From assembly GCA_016800925.1 (NCBI GenBank), contig JABCPU010000254.1, positions 34,391 to 98,390 on the forward strand: a DNA stretch of 64,000 nucleotides, written 5' to 3'. The translations under genes were made by a program, and so were the position numbers. Source of the DNA: Suillus spraguei. Taxonomy: Eukaryota; Basidiomycota; Agaricomycetes; Boletales; Suillaceae. Numbering within the stretch: the first letter of the stretch is position 1; each line of letters starts with the position of its first letter. Below the pieces are notes generated by a model, which was not told where the DNA came from, did no database searches, and saw nothing but the letters and a program-made list of their open reading frames with translations. Shown in pieces: positions 33,956 through 44,169 of the stretch.

Positions 33956-34410
33956 AAGAAAAGAACTTCGTGTCCCAATCACCCTCCACTCGCGTACTCG
34001 TTTGAAATCCGTCGACACTACTGCTGTTATCGATTCCGGAGCAGCAGGAACATTCATCTCAGAAGAGTTTGTGAAACTCCATCAAATCACACGACGAAAA
34101 CTCAAGGAACCATTTCGAGTTACAACGGCAGATGGAACTCTCATAAAAGGAGGGCCAATCACGCATTACTGCCTCCTTGTGGTCAGATTGACGATCGAAC
34201 CATGTATGGAAAATTCAATATCACCAAACTCGGAAGGAGAGATCAAATCCTCCTTGGAATTCCTTGGTTACGAGCAATGAACCCAATTATAGATTGGGCT
34301 GCTGAAACGCTTGTCCTTTCACGGACAGACAAATCAGACGAGATTGAAATCGATCTGGATAAAGACCGAGAGAAGAACGGGTTGCCCCGACTATTCAAAC
34401 ATCATACCAA
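33882..34410 (+). CDS. Retropepsin-like protease region, frame-broken
   Basis: The aspartic protease that cleaves the polyprotein. The active site VIDSGAAGTFI lies near 34026-34058 in the frame of 33882-34280. The C-terminal flap-side part (NITKLGRRDQILLGIPWLRA then MNPIIDW) is in another frame (from about 34196), and the linker to pol changes frame again near 34390-34411. Three breaks in ~500 bases contrast with the open pol. They may be true decay, assembly indels or a mixture. Confidence 0.75.
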
Positions 34411-37400
34411 ATGGCAACATTCCCGACTCCCGAAATCATTCATCGCTTCTCCCCTGATGCTCCAGAAGACCCAGAACCAGAAGTACGTATTCCACGTACT
34501 GCAGAACCCACTCCACGTGTACAACTGCCGCGAGCAGTATCACCGATTCCCCGCGCAGAGAAGCGCAAGAATGAATCTGAACCCGAGCATCGGGTCAGAC
34601 AAGAACCTATTGAGCAACGGCCAATAGAAGAACAGCAACACGGAAAGAGGAAAACAGAGGAAGAACTCCCAGGACGAGCCACCAATGTACCAAAACTGTC
34701 CAAGTTCTTCGTTCCCCCGAAAACTCTTTCAGCTTCGATTGAAGAAATCCCTGATAAGGAAGAACCCATGCCCTCGTTGATCCCAACCGAGGATGATGAC
34801 CAATTTGACACCATGCACGACGTCTGGCATGCTCCAGAAGTGCGCGAAATTTCCTCTTATGAACTAGGAGAAGGAGAATTTCTTGTGGAATATGATACCG
34901 ACGGGATTAGCATGAGGATCATAGAAGAAGTATCCATGGATACACCCTTGACACGTGACGGAACTTCTCACCTTGAACAATCCTCTCCCTATTCTTCAAT
35001 TCCACTCCCTCCTCCGAAATACAGTAACAAAGCTCAGGAATTCGCTACGGACGAGAAGGAAAAGAAAAAGAAATCCTTCGAAGAATTGGTCCCGGATTAT
35101 TTGCACGACTTCGCAGATGTCTTTGCTAAAGACGGACTGAACAAACTACCCCCTGAACGCCCTGGTATCGATCATCGGATCGACACCAAATCCGGTTTTA
35201 TTCCTCGTACGTCTAAGGTTTACCCGCTATCGGAAAAAGAACGCGCTGCTGTCAAAACGTTTATCGATGAAAACGTTGCGAAAGGCTTTATCTCGGAATC
35301 GAAGTCACCTCAAGCCAGTGGCTTCTTCTTCGTGGGAAAGAAGAGCGGTGAACTGCGTCCCTGTCAAGACTATCGCTACATCAATGATTGGACAGTCAAG
35401 AACGCATATCCGCTCCCACTCCCTATTTCCCTTGTCGCACGTCTTCACAACGCACAGTTCTTTACAAAAATGGATATCCGGTCCGGCTATAACAACATTC
35501 GCATCCATCCTGATGATAGGTGGAAAGCTGCTTTTACCACGGAATTCGGCCTATTCGAACCGAACGTCATGTTCTTCGGCCTTTGTAATTCCCCAGCAAC
35601 TTTCCAAGCGTACATGAATCGCACCTTTCAACAAGAAATCAATGAAGGATGGATGGTTATCTATATGGACGATATCTTGATTTTCTCTACGACAATGGCA
35701 GAACACCGCGAGCGAACCAGACGAGTTCTGATAAAAATACGGAAGGAACACTTGTTCCTGAAACCGGAGAAATGTACCTTCGATGCAGAAGAAGTGGAAT
35801 ACCTCGGAATGATAATTCGCCCCGGACAAGTTGCTATGGATACCGCCAAGACCAATGGAATCTCTGAATGGCCAATCCCAAAATCTGTAAAAGATGTTCG
35901 GTCATTCCTCGGTTTCTGCAACTTCTACCGCACGTTCATCTCCCATTATTCTGACATCGCCAGACCCCTTATCGACTTGACAAAGAAGGATAAGGCCTTT
36001 GAATGGTCAACCGAATGCATGGACACCTTCGAAGAACTGAAACGACGCTTCACTTCCCAACTGGTACTCCGTAATCCTGATCCCTCCCGGCAATTTGCTA
36101 TTGCTACCGATGCTTCGCTTGTAGCAACTGGCGGAGTTCTTTTACAGACTGATGAAAATGGTGTTTATCACCCATGTGCATATCTTTCACAGTCCTTGAA
36201 CCCTGCAGAACGCAATTACCAGATCTTTGATAGGGAACTCCTTGCCGTAATCCGGGCACTGAACGAATGGCGTCATTATCTCGAAGGAAACTCACACCCC
36301 GTCTTGGTATTCACCGACCACAAGAACCTTCTGTACTTTAGAAGTGCACAGAAGCTTACCCGCCGCCAAGCACGTTGGCAATTGATTTTGTCTATCTATG
36401 ACATCGAACTGCATCACGTTGCAGGTACTAAATTAGCAGTACCTGATGCACTTTCCCGCCGACCCGACTATGATTCCGGCAAAGACGATAACGAGGACCA
36501 GACCCTCCTCCCTGACGCTCTATTTGTTCATCTTATTGACACCGACTTGAAGGATGTGCTATCTTCCTCTGACCCCCTCGACGACCCTGTCTTCAAGACG
36601 GCATCTGATGCCCTTGATGGCGTGTGCCTGCCTCCTATGAAATCGGCACTCTCTGATTGGAAGATTGAGGAGAACGTCCTCTATTTTAAGGATCGCGCTT
36701 ATATTCCCCCGGCGCGTCGCTCCGATATCCTGAAAAGGTATCATGATCATCCTACCGCGGGACACCCCGGTAGATTCAAAACTGAAGAACTCGTCAAACG
36801 GGAAGCTTGGTGGCCTGCAATGGGCTCTTATATTCGGAAATACGTTGAGGGTTGCGCCCTTTGTCAGCAAATGAAAGCGGATACTCATCCCGTTCGACCT
36901 CCGCTCGCACCTATTCCTTCTTCGGCTGTTCGCCCGTTCTCCCAGATCTCCGTTGATCTTATCACCGATCTCCCCATCTCTGGAGGCTTTGACAGTATCA
37001 TGGTCGTGGTAGACCATGGCCTTACGAAGGGGGTAATTATTATCCCTTGTTTGAAAACCATCACTTCAGAAGGTGTGGCTAAGCTATTTTTAAAACATGT
37101 TTACCGACAATTTGGACTCCATGACAAAGTCATCTCGGATCGAGGACCGCAATTCCTATCTCGCTTCTCAAAGGAACTTGCCCGACTTCTCGACTACGTC
37201 ATCGCTCCATCCACGGCTTATCACCCACAGACTGATGGTCAAACAGAAAGGCTTAATCAGGAACTTGAAACATACCTCCGCATCTACTGCCGTAACAACC
37301 CCGAAGATTGGATAGAACATCTACCAATCGCTGAATTCGTCCACAACCACCGAAAACACGATGCAAGGAATGCATCACCATTTTATTTGATGATGGGATA

Positions 37401-37986
37401 TGAACCACGAGCTATCCCTCATCTCATCCCTGATTCATCAGTCCCCGCAGTAGAAGATCGAGTACGATCCCTGCAGAAGATAAGAGAAGAAGCAATCGCC
37501 TGTCACAACATTGCTATGCAGACAATGGCCGAACGATCCCGAGGAGATAAGTACATCCCATGGAAGATCGGAGATAAGGTTTGGCTATCCGCCGCTAATC
37601 TTAGACTTAAACTCCCATCAAGGAAACTGGCACCGAAACGATACGGACCTTTCCCGATCATCGATGTCTTATCACCCATCACGTTCACACTCAAGCTTCC
37701 TCCGCAATGGAAGATTCACCCTACGTTCCATGCTTCTGTCTTATCATCCTATAGCGAAACAGACGTACACGGACCGAACTTCCCCGAACCCCCACCTGAT
37801 ATCATCGAAGAAGAAGAAGAATATGAAATCGAAGCAATTCTTTCCCACAAAGGAACCGGCAATCGCCGACGTTATCTTGTTTCCTGGAAAGGATATCCAT
37901 CGGGAGATAACGAATGGCTCCCAGAAAAGAATTTGAAGAACTCCGCTCGAATCTTGAATGCTTATAAGAAGCAACACACCCTCTGA
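34411..37986 (+). CDS. Pol: reverse transcriptase, RNase H, integrase, chromodomain
   Basis: An unbroken 1191-codon ORF. Residues ~1-215 are a charged linker. RT follows, with FTKMDIRSGYNNIRI and the catalytic YMDD at 418-421 (YMDDILIFS). RNase H has ATDASLVATGG (Asp ~567), the YQIFDRELLAV block and VFTDHKNLLYF. Integrase has an HHCC zinc domain (about 778-818, CALCQQ) and the DD35E triad Asp849 (SVDLITDLP), Asp910 (SDRGPQF), Glu946 (QTERLNQELE). A chromodomain closes the protein (about 1140-1188, RYLVSWKGYPSGDNEWLPEK), which in relatives guides integration to modified chromatin. All catalytic residues are present. The first in-frame ATG is used but the natural product is probably a Gag-Pol fusion. 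The stop at 37984-37986 lies inside the start of the next ORF. Confidence 0.95.
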   Translation: MATFPTPEIIHRFSPDAPEDPEPEVRIPRTAEPTPRVQLPRAVSPIPRAEKRKNESEPEHRVRQEPIEQRPIEEQQHGKRKTEEELPGRATNVPKLSKFFVPPKTLSASIEEIPDKEEPMPSLIPTEDDDQFDTMHDVWHAPEVREISSYELGEGEFLVEYDTDGISMRIIEEVSMDTPLTRDGTSHLEQSSPYSSIPLPPPKYSNKAQEFATDEKEKKKKSFEELVPDYLHDFADVFAKDGLNKLPPERPGIDHRIDTKSGFIPRTSKVYPLSEKERAAVKTFIDENVAKGFISESKSPQASGFFFVGKKSGELRPCQDYRYINDWTVKNAYPLPLPISLVARLHNAQFFTKMDIRSGYNNIRIHPDDRWKAAFTTEFGLFEPNVMFFGLCNSPATFQAYMNRTFQQEINEGWMVIYMDDILIFSTTMAEHRERTRRVLIKIRKEHLFLKPEKCTFDAEEVEYLGMIIRPGQVAMDTAKTNGISEWPIPKSVKDVRSFLGFCNFYRTFISHYSDIARPLIDLTKKDKAFEWSTECMDTFEELKRRFTSQLVLRNPDPSRQFAIATDASLVATGGVLLQTDENGVYHPCAYLSQSLNPAERNYQIFDRELLAVIRALNEWRHYLEGNSHPVLVFTDHKNLLYFRSAQKLTRRQARWQLILSIYDIELHHVAGTKLAVPDALSRRPDYDSGKDDNEDQTLLPDALFVHLIDTDLKDVLSSSDPLDDPVFKTASDALDGVCLPPMKSALSDWKIEENVLYFKDRAYIPPARRSDILKRYHDHPTAGHPGRFKTEELVKREAWWPAMGSYIRKYVEGCALCQQMKADTHPVRPPLAPIPSSAVRPFSQISVDLITDLPISGGFDSIMVVVDHGLTKGVIIIPCLKTITSEGVAKLFLKHVYRQFGLHDKVISDRGPQFLSRFSKELARLLDYVIAPSTAYHPQTDGQTERLNQELETYLRIYCRNNPEDWIEHLPIAEFVHNHRKHDARNASPFYLMMGYEPRAIPHLIPDSSVPAVEDRVRSLQKIREEAIACHNIAMQTMAERSRGDKYIPWKIGDKVWLSAANLRLKLPSRKLAPKRYGPFPIIDVLSPITFTLKLPPQWKIHPTFHASVLSSYSETDVHGPNFPEPPPDIIEEEEEYEIEAILSHKGTGNRRRYLVSWKGYPSGDNEWLPEKNLKNSARILNAYKKQHTL

Positions 37987-39511
37987 TTATCTTCCAGTCA
38001 ATCAACTACATCAGCACTTGATCAGCTACCAACCAAACATTGAAATGTCTTTCCCCACTGCTTACATTACACCCGTCGTCACTGCCACCAATGACTCCGA
38101 CTCTGAAACTGAACGATACGGAACCCTTACCACTGAAATCGATAACTCCTCTTACATCGAAGCCGCCATTCTCTGCGAGGGACATGCCCTCGAAATTGAA
38201 AGAATCCTTATGGAAAGAGGCGCCTTCCCTGCCCTCCTCATCGTCAACATCATTCGTATTGCAGCCCTCATTGAAGCCACTGCCAAAGAAACAGCGGAAA
38301 TTACTCTTCGTCACCGCTTCCTTCATCTTCAAAAACGCATTCGTGCTTACGCTATGTTGCTTCTTCCCGATTCCTTTAAGAATGATGTTGAAGAAGCTAT
38401 TCACATCATTGCCGAGCGTCGAGCAGGTGTTGCTCGACCTCCCTCTCCGCAGGAAGATACGCCACTTCCTATCCCAGCACCCTCTTCTTCACGCACTTAT
38501 ACTAGTCTTGACGCCTTTACTGGCTTATACACTGCTGTCCAAGAGATCGGACAACTTACAAACCAAGTCGTCGAAACCATTCAACAGTCAGTCGCTGAAA
38601 CAAGAGCAGCCAGAAACTTAGTGGAAGAAACTATCACCGATCTACAGCAGACGCAAAGTAACCTTGCCTCTCCAAGAACCCCATCCCCGATACAACCAAC
38701 CTCACCACCTCCCACTACCGTCTCTCATGACCATCCCGCATGGCTGTATGAACCATGCACAGAAGAACAGGTCGAAGCCGCAAAACTCATCGGAATCTCT
38801 ACCACTGAACTGGTAACATTAGGTCCCCGACTCCGCGACCTTCATATACATCCTCCTATGTCTATCCCATCGTCATTCGGTCCTATGGATCCCGTTTCAC
38901 CGGTCTTAGTAAAGGACTTCGGCATTACTTCCTCCTCTTCATCCACCGAACTCCTTGCGGCTGCCGAACGAGAAGTTACTCCGGATCTCCCTATGTCGGC
39001 ATACACTTTATCCACCGCCCAACAAGCGCAGTTGAGGCGGCAGAACACCCTTGCCTTAAAACGTATGACGAAGAAGAAGGGAAAGAAGCGCGCTAGATCC
39101 ACTAGTCCTACGCCCATCATTTCCCCGTCTCCCTTACGCAAAGTTTCTTCCAACCCTGACGAGAACATGAAATGCCGCGTCTGTGGATTATTAGGACATC
39201 GTCAAAAGAACTGTGCGGAATATCAGTGCAAGGTTTGCAGATATTGGTCGCCTACTCATTTATCTCTCTACTGCCCCAACCGAGCTGGGCCTCCTCCCTT
39301 CGAATTAACATGGAAAGATGAGGGATTTTACGACGCGCTTCGTGCTTGGGAAAAGCAACTTGACGATGAACATATTCAGGCAGAGAAGAGAAGGGATTCC
39401 AAACGACGCGCTGGTTTGGAAGAAGCTAAGTACATGATGAGTGGATCCTTTGCTGATGAAGACTACGAATGGAGCGACGATCCCGTTTACTATGCGAACC
39501 AAGATGAGTAA
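37958..39511 (+). CDS. Third ORF: double zinc-knuckle protein of unknown function
   Basis: 517 codons, overlapping the last 29 bases of pol in a different frame; a second ATG at 38045 (MSFPTAYITPV) may be the real start. Not recognised as env, gag or any named family. The N-terminal half is acidic then helical (CEGHALEIERIL, FKNDVEEAIHIIAERRAGVA), followed by a coiled-coil-like region (QEIGQLTNQVVETIQQSVAE) and a long Ser/Pro/Thr-rich linker. A basic patch (MTKKKGKKRARS) precedes two knuckles: CX2CX4HX4C at 406-419 and CX2CX6HX4C at 424-439. The tail carries ELTWKDEGFYDALRAWEKQL and an acidic end. The diverged copy at 58790-60325 keeps the same layout. Inference: a nucleic-acid-binding accessory protein made from this element. 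Confidence 0.85.
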   Translation: MLIRSNTPSDYLPVNQLHQHLISYQPNIEMSFPTAYITPVVTATNDSDSETERYGTLTTEIDNSSYIEAAILCEGHALEIERILMERGAFPALLIVNIIRIAALIEATAKETAEITLRHRFLHLQKRIRAYAMLLLPDSFKNDVEEAIHIIAERRAGVARPPSPQEDTPLPIPAPSSSRTYTSLDAFTGLYTAVQEIGQLTNQVVETIQQSVAETRAARNLVEETITDLQQTQSNLASPRTPSPIQPTSPPPTTVSHDHPAWLYEPCTEEQVEAAKLIGISTTELVTLGPRLRDLHIHPPMSIPSSFGPMDPVSPVLVKDFGITSSSSSTELLAAAEREVTPDLPMSAYTLSTAQQAQLRRQNTLALKRMTKKKGKKRARSTSPTPIISPSPLRKVSSNPDENMKCRVCGLLGHRQKNCAEYQCKVCRYWSPTHLSLYCPNRAGPPPFELTWKDEGFYDALRAWEKQLDDEHIQAEKRRDSKRRAGLEEAKYMMSGSFADEDYEWSDDPVYYANQDE

Positions 39512-39531
39512 AAGTCGGTGACTTTACATGT

Positions 39532-39541
39532 AAAAAGGGGG
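39532..39541 (+). other. Polypurine tract
   Basis: AAAAAGGGGG, three bases before the 3' LTR, is the expected plus-strand DNA primer. The truncated copy keeps a G-rich tract at the same place (CCCCC near 58761 on the plus strand). Confidence 0.75.
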
Positions 39542-39544
39542 TAA

Positions 39545-40019
39545 TGTTACAATCGTACGTGCCCCTATTCATTTTCTACTTCATTTACCTTCTATATTAC
39601 GTAACATGACTCTGACTCATATGCGCAACGCATCTGTACTATAGTTGCCTTCCTCCTTTGGATAACGCACTTACGTTCTCACGCCTCTCTTGGTCTGTGC
39701 GCACATATTGGCCTATTTAAGCACAGTGTACTTGTAGTAGATTCCCTACTTTAATCTTACTGGGTTTTACCTGGAATCTTCCTCGCTTAGGTCTCCAACC
39801 TAAGTCGTCTTGAATCGTCTCTAAGTCTAAGCACTCCTTAGCCTTAGTCTCTATTCTCGCGGATACCTCTTAGACTTGTCTTTGAGGCTGAACCCTTGAT
39901 CGTACTCGGAACACGTTCCTTGTACTTTCACCTTGTTCTCTTTTGAACATTGTAAGAACTCCCAGCAGACCGCCTGTGTCTTTTCACTGTCGCTGGTGAC
40001 GCCACCCCAGTTCGTAACA
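39545..40019 (+). repeat. 3' LTR
   Basis: 475 bp, matching the 5' LTR at all but one position that I can see; followed by the TGATG duplication. Confidence 0.95.
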
Positions 40020-40490
40020 TGATGGTGAAATTGAAGGTAGTGGGTGTGTGTGGTATAGTGAGAAACCAATAATGGCAAGGGAAACAAGGAGCTCACTACA
40101 ACAGATGACCCGCACAACAATCAAGAATGAAAGCAACATTCTGAAGCCATCCATTCGCAAGACTTCCCACAGCACAGTGATCATGCACGACAGTGAGGTT
40201 GAAGGTAGTGGGGGTGTGTAGTATAGTGAGAAATCAATAATGGCAAGGGAAACAAGGAGCTCACCACAACAGATGACCTGCACAATGATCAAGAATGAAA
40301 GCAACATTCCAAAGCCATCCATTCACAAGACCTCCCACAGCGCAGTGGTCATGCACAACAGTAATGTTGAAGGCAGTGGGTACATGTACTATATTGAAAA
40401 TCCGGACATGAAGACAGTAAACAGCAAGGAAACAATGAGCTCACCATAACAGACGACCTGCATGACAATCCGGTGATAGTAAGAGGTTGT
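40020..40490. repeat. Minisatellite, right part (about 165-170-bp units)
   Basis: Continues the array of 32043-32377, with about two full units and a partial third before sequence diverges near 40490. Each contains AATGGCAAGGGAAACAAGGA, GAGCTCAC and AAGCCATCCATTC. On the minus strand the units read as a repeated hydrophobic peptide, which I regard as a by-product. Confidence 0.75.
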
Positions 40491-40642
40491 AGAGCGCAGA
40501 ATACTGTATCAATAGCATGGAGAGATGGGATAGAGAAGGTCTGAAAGAAATTGGGGAAAAAATGAGTAAACAACGGAGCTCAACATCACACACGACGAAC
40601 ATGGGTGAGAATGTGGTCGTGAGAAGGCACAGAATAGGTGGC

Positions 40643-43278
40643 TAGTGCCTCCAAAGTCCGGTCCTGAACCTAGGTTTGAACTCGAACCTTTGCGGACTGG
40701 ACCATTGGTTCAGTCACAGGTCTGGTATTTCTGCTGGACTGAACCCCCTAATAGGTCCGAGGTCCGGTATTTTCCTGGAGCACGTGAACTGGTCCAGACA
40801 CGTCCGGACCAGTTTGAACCTGATGTATTTTTATCCAACTTAGATTCTCAAACCAGCAACGAAGCCTCATGTTTTTGGTAAGGTTTTCTGTTTAAGCATT
40901 GTGTGTGCCCGTCGGTTTATGGTCGTCCCCCCTTCTAGCCTACTTGCAGTAACTACATTACCCTCATCTGTGTTCTTCTCTTGGTCTCTTCAGCAATGCG
41001 ACTTATCAAGGTGCTGGTACATTCACAACACATTCACTGTCTGTCATTGCTAACTTCTAATGTCATTTATTTCAGGACATACTGTCCGCACTTTTGATTC
41101 ACCACACTGCTGTTCTGGCATTTGTTCACACTCCGGCATTTTCATTAGATAGATTCCCCAGCTGACAAGCCTCAAGAGTGGGAACTCAGGATGGAACAGC
41201 TCGCATTCGCACCCATTTGCGGCAACCACAGCGGTGCAAACATTGGCAATATTTTGATTGAGAACATTGACAAATATGGTATTCGCACGAAGCTCAGGTG
41301 GTTTACAGCAGACAATGCTACTAACAACGATACTGCCATTGAGACTGTTGCTAACTCTATTGACCCTTCTGGTGAGGCATGAAAACCAATCGAGCATCGA
41401 GTACGGTAAGTTTGTCTATTTATGATATACTTAAGTTGAGATTACTGACAAGTATTCAGTTGTATGGAGCATGCACTCCACTTAGCAGCAAAACATTTTG
41501 TCGAGGAGGTGGCTCCTATGCCAGCAAGTGTCTTGCACAAGAAGGCAGCTCAGGCTCAGGCCGAAGATGACGAGGATGAGGAAAGTGTTGAATTTGAAGT
41601 CAATGACACTGTTGGCAAAGCACTTGTGTTTGTCACGCAGGTAAGTTATTAAATTTTCTATCTGCTATTGTATACTAACATGACACCTTTGTTTAGGTAT
41701 GGAAGTCTCCTCAAGCTCGCGTCTTCCTTAAAAAATGCTGCACCGAGGTGAACGAGCCCCCATTGGAGCTTTTGAGATGGGTGCGCACACATTGGGCCTC
41801 TCTGTTTAGTATGCTGGAGCGCATTTTTTCAATTGCGCAAAGTAAGTCATCTACTACTGACTACATGAATACATCACTGACTCAATTTTTCAGGGAGTGA
41901 ACAGATTCATCCAACTCGCTGATGACAGCGATGAGGTCCCAAAGTTGAAGGACAAATTGTACGCTGACTTCAGGCTTTCGGCACACAAATGGGGGGAGCT
42001 GGACTTGATGTGTGAGATCCTTCAGGTTCATCATTTCCCTCCATCTTTTACATTTAAGCTTGCTTATGTGCTGCGCACACAGGAACCTGCAGATGCTCAG
42101 CAGAGTTTCTCAGCAACTCGTGAACCAACTGTATGGCGAACTATTCCGGTGCTCAAATATCTTCAAGAGACATTGCAAAATATGGCCAACTCTTCAAAAT
42201 TCAGCCACTTCTCAACAGCCATTGAAGCTGGTGTCGCTAATCTCAGCAAGTGGTATGGTAAGACTGATGACACGGACATCTATTTTATTTGTCTTGGTAC
42301 ATATTGTATTTATTTTAATGCCTCTGAATGATGCTGACCTTTTTGATGTAGCGCTCGACCCCAACTACAAGGTCACATACGCCAAAGACAAATGGGCCCC
42401 TCATTTTTTCGAAATGGGGATGCAATCCCTTGAGAGAGTGGTATGTCGCTTGTCATCATGCACCTCAATTGTATACTAATCTTACATAGTTTGATATATA
42501 TCATCATTGAAGTGCTGTCTCACAGGCTCCTGCAGAGCCATCTGTCACTGTGCCATCTTTGCTCACTCGCCAAGGATCATACGGCCATAGTTGGATGCGC
42601 AGCTCTGTCAAATCGCGTGTTGTGAACGACCCAACCACACGAAGGCCTCGTCAAGAACTTAAGGACTACCTAGATGCACCACTTGAGGATGTTGACGATG
42701 TAGTTGGCTGGTGGGGGGTACGTCTTATTGTTTAATTTATGTTGTTTGCATACTAATACCATCAAAAAACTTTTCAAGCACCATTCTATCCAGTACCCGA
42801 CCATCTCCCGCATCGCAAAGGATTACCTTGCCATCCAGGGATCCGCAGTTGCATCAGAGTGTGCATTTTCAAGCAGCGGCATTACTGGGACTGCATGTCA
42901 CAGCTGTTTGCAGCCAGCAACATTCGAGGCTCTCCAGTTGCTCAAGAGCATGTACCTTCAAGGCCACATTTCTGCAACATCCCAGGCTGAGTTTGCTGCT
43001 CCTTACGATAACTGCATTGTCGTCAAGGAAGAGTTTTAGTAGTTATTCATACTAGCAAGTTTTGTTCTCATTTTTTGTCAATTTTAAGTTTTTTTTGCAA
43101 TTCAAATAACGGTTCAAGAGTTCGAACGCGTTCTGAACCTGAACTGAACCCCTCCGAACGCGTTCGAAGGTGTCCGGTCCAAGGTTCGGCCACCATGCCT
43201 GAACCTGACCAATGGTTGAGTTCAGGGTTCGCAGACATAGGGCCATGAACCTGACCGAACCAGACTTCGGAGGCACTA
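40643..43278 (+). mobile_element. hAT transposon with 8-bp target duplication
   Basis: 2636 bp between TAGGTGGC (40635-40642) and TAGGTGGC (43279-43286), a perfect 8-bp duplication as hAT elements make. Terminal inverted repeats begin TAGTGCCTCCRAAGTC. Sub-terminal regions on both sides are rich in short GGTTCG/CGAACC-type inverted motifs (40660-40830 and 43110-43265). It holds a transposase on the plus strand. Confidence 0.88.
41170..43039 (+). pseudogene. hAT transposase, N-terminus missing
   Basis: Exon-like pieces: FAPICGNHSGANIGNILIEN and RWFTADNATNNDTAIE (41190-41382; RNase H-fold second Asp region), CMEHALHLAAKHFVEEVAP (41461 on; the C-x2-H motif), VWKSPQARVFLKKCCTEVNE (41699 on), KLYADFRLSAHKWGELDLMC, LDPNYKVTYAKDKW (42352 on), and the C-terminal dimerisation domain LDAPLEDVDDVVGWWG spliced to YPTISRIAKDYLAIQGSAVA and SECAFSSSG, ending at TAG 43037-43039. 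A TGA at 41380-41382 breaks the second piece. The 430 bases between the left TIR and the first piece hold no BED finger or first catalytic region, so the copy is 5'-deleted internally. Confidence 0.75.
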
Positions 43279-43286
43279 TAGGTGGC

Positions 43287-44169
43287 GCAGTGTCGGGGAG
43301 GAATCTGCAGAGATTTCCGCACATACCTATTTAGGGCAATAAGGGCAATCCCTATTAAGTAGGCTGTAGGGAGTGCATATTTTTAATAAGGGACTGCTGG
43401 TTTGCTGCTATTATTGCTGGTATGAGTGGACAGTAATAATCGTTACTAATTAGTAACAGGATGGGGCCAGGGGTACGTGATACATTTACTAATTAGTAAG
43501 CTTAATGGTGCTAGTACTCAGGTGGTTAAATACAAAACTGCGATCCATACTATGTCGAAAGAGAAATCGCACACAGGAGATAAAAAGCCTGTAACATGCA
43601 CTGATATTTTTTCAGTGCTGACTTGAGGTGAGCAAATAAAGCCATGGTTGACGGTTGACGTTGAACGTTGAACATTGAACTTCATGCTCAGCATTTTCAT
43701 AAATGTTGGAGTCAACCTCTGAAATCACGAATGCCCTGATGAGGCGTGCCCCCATCAATCTGCCATTCCTGCCGGCCGTTTTAGATGCGCATTTCATTTG
43801 AAGTAGATTGAGTGACTACCAAAGAGTGTGTAAGTTTCTTGCGGTGATAGTACTCATTTCACAGCATTCTTTTCTCGCTGAATGCAGTCCTGCTAATGAT
43901 TACGATGAACCAGTCGCATGAGTGGGCGTGAGTGTTAGGAATTCGGAGAGGTATAAGCATGTGCTTGATGTAAATTAATGGGTTTGCAGTGACGGTTACA
44001 GTTCAACATCATGTCGTTCTGAGGAATGGATGTACATACATCAATTCAAAGAGCCATGTAAATATGACAGACCGGATATATAAGATACATTGATACACAT
44101 TCTATCGAGCTGGGAGCTTTCTATATCGCGTCCGTAGTTCGGTCTACGTCGCATTGGCATCTATCGGCA
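43287..44169. other. Intergenic, no gene seen
   Basis: Contains TTACTAATTAGTAA palindromes near 43445 and 43488 and a GTTGACG/GTTGAAC short tandem stretch near 43645-43680. Nothing coding recognised. Confidence 0.45.

Larger units (their letters stand above)
32378..40019 (+). mobile_element. Full-length Ty3/Gypsy chromovirus with a third ORF
   Basis: A 7642-bp LTR retrotransposon with 475-bp LTRs (32378-32852, 39545-40019) that differ at one position that I can see, flanked by the 5-bp target duplication TGATG (32373-32377 and 40020-40024). Order: LTR, self-complementary primer site, gag, zinc knuckle, protease, RT, RNase H, integrase, chromodomain, then an extra ORF, polypurine tract and LTR. 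The near-identical LTRs mean a recent insertion. The gag-protease region changes frame several times, while pol and the third ORF are open throughout. The chromodomain places it in the chromovirus clade. Confidence 0.95.

Noticed and set aside
34440..34814. Antisense Ser/Gly-rich ORF opposite the pol linker
   Set aside because: Low-complexity shadow of the charged linker on the plus strand.
39984..40322. Minus-strand ORF with a repeated hydrophobic 56-residue unit, looking like a membrane protein
   Set aside because: The repeat is exactly the DNA minisatellite unit read in frame; there is no start context, and the same array is interrupted by the Gypsy insertion.
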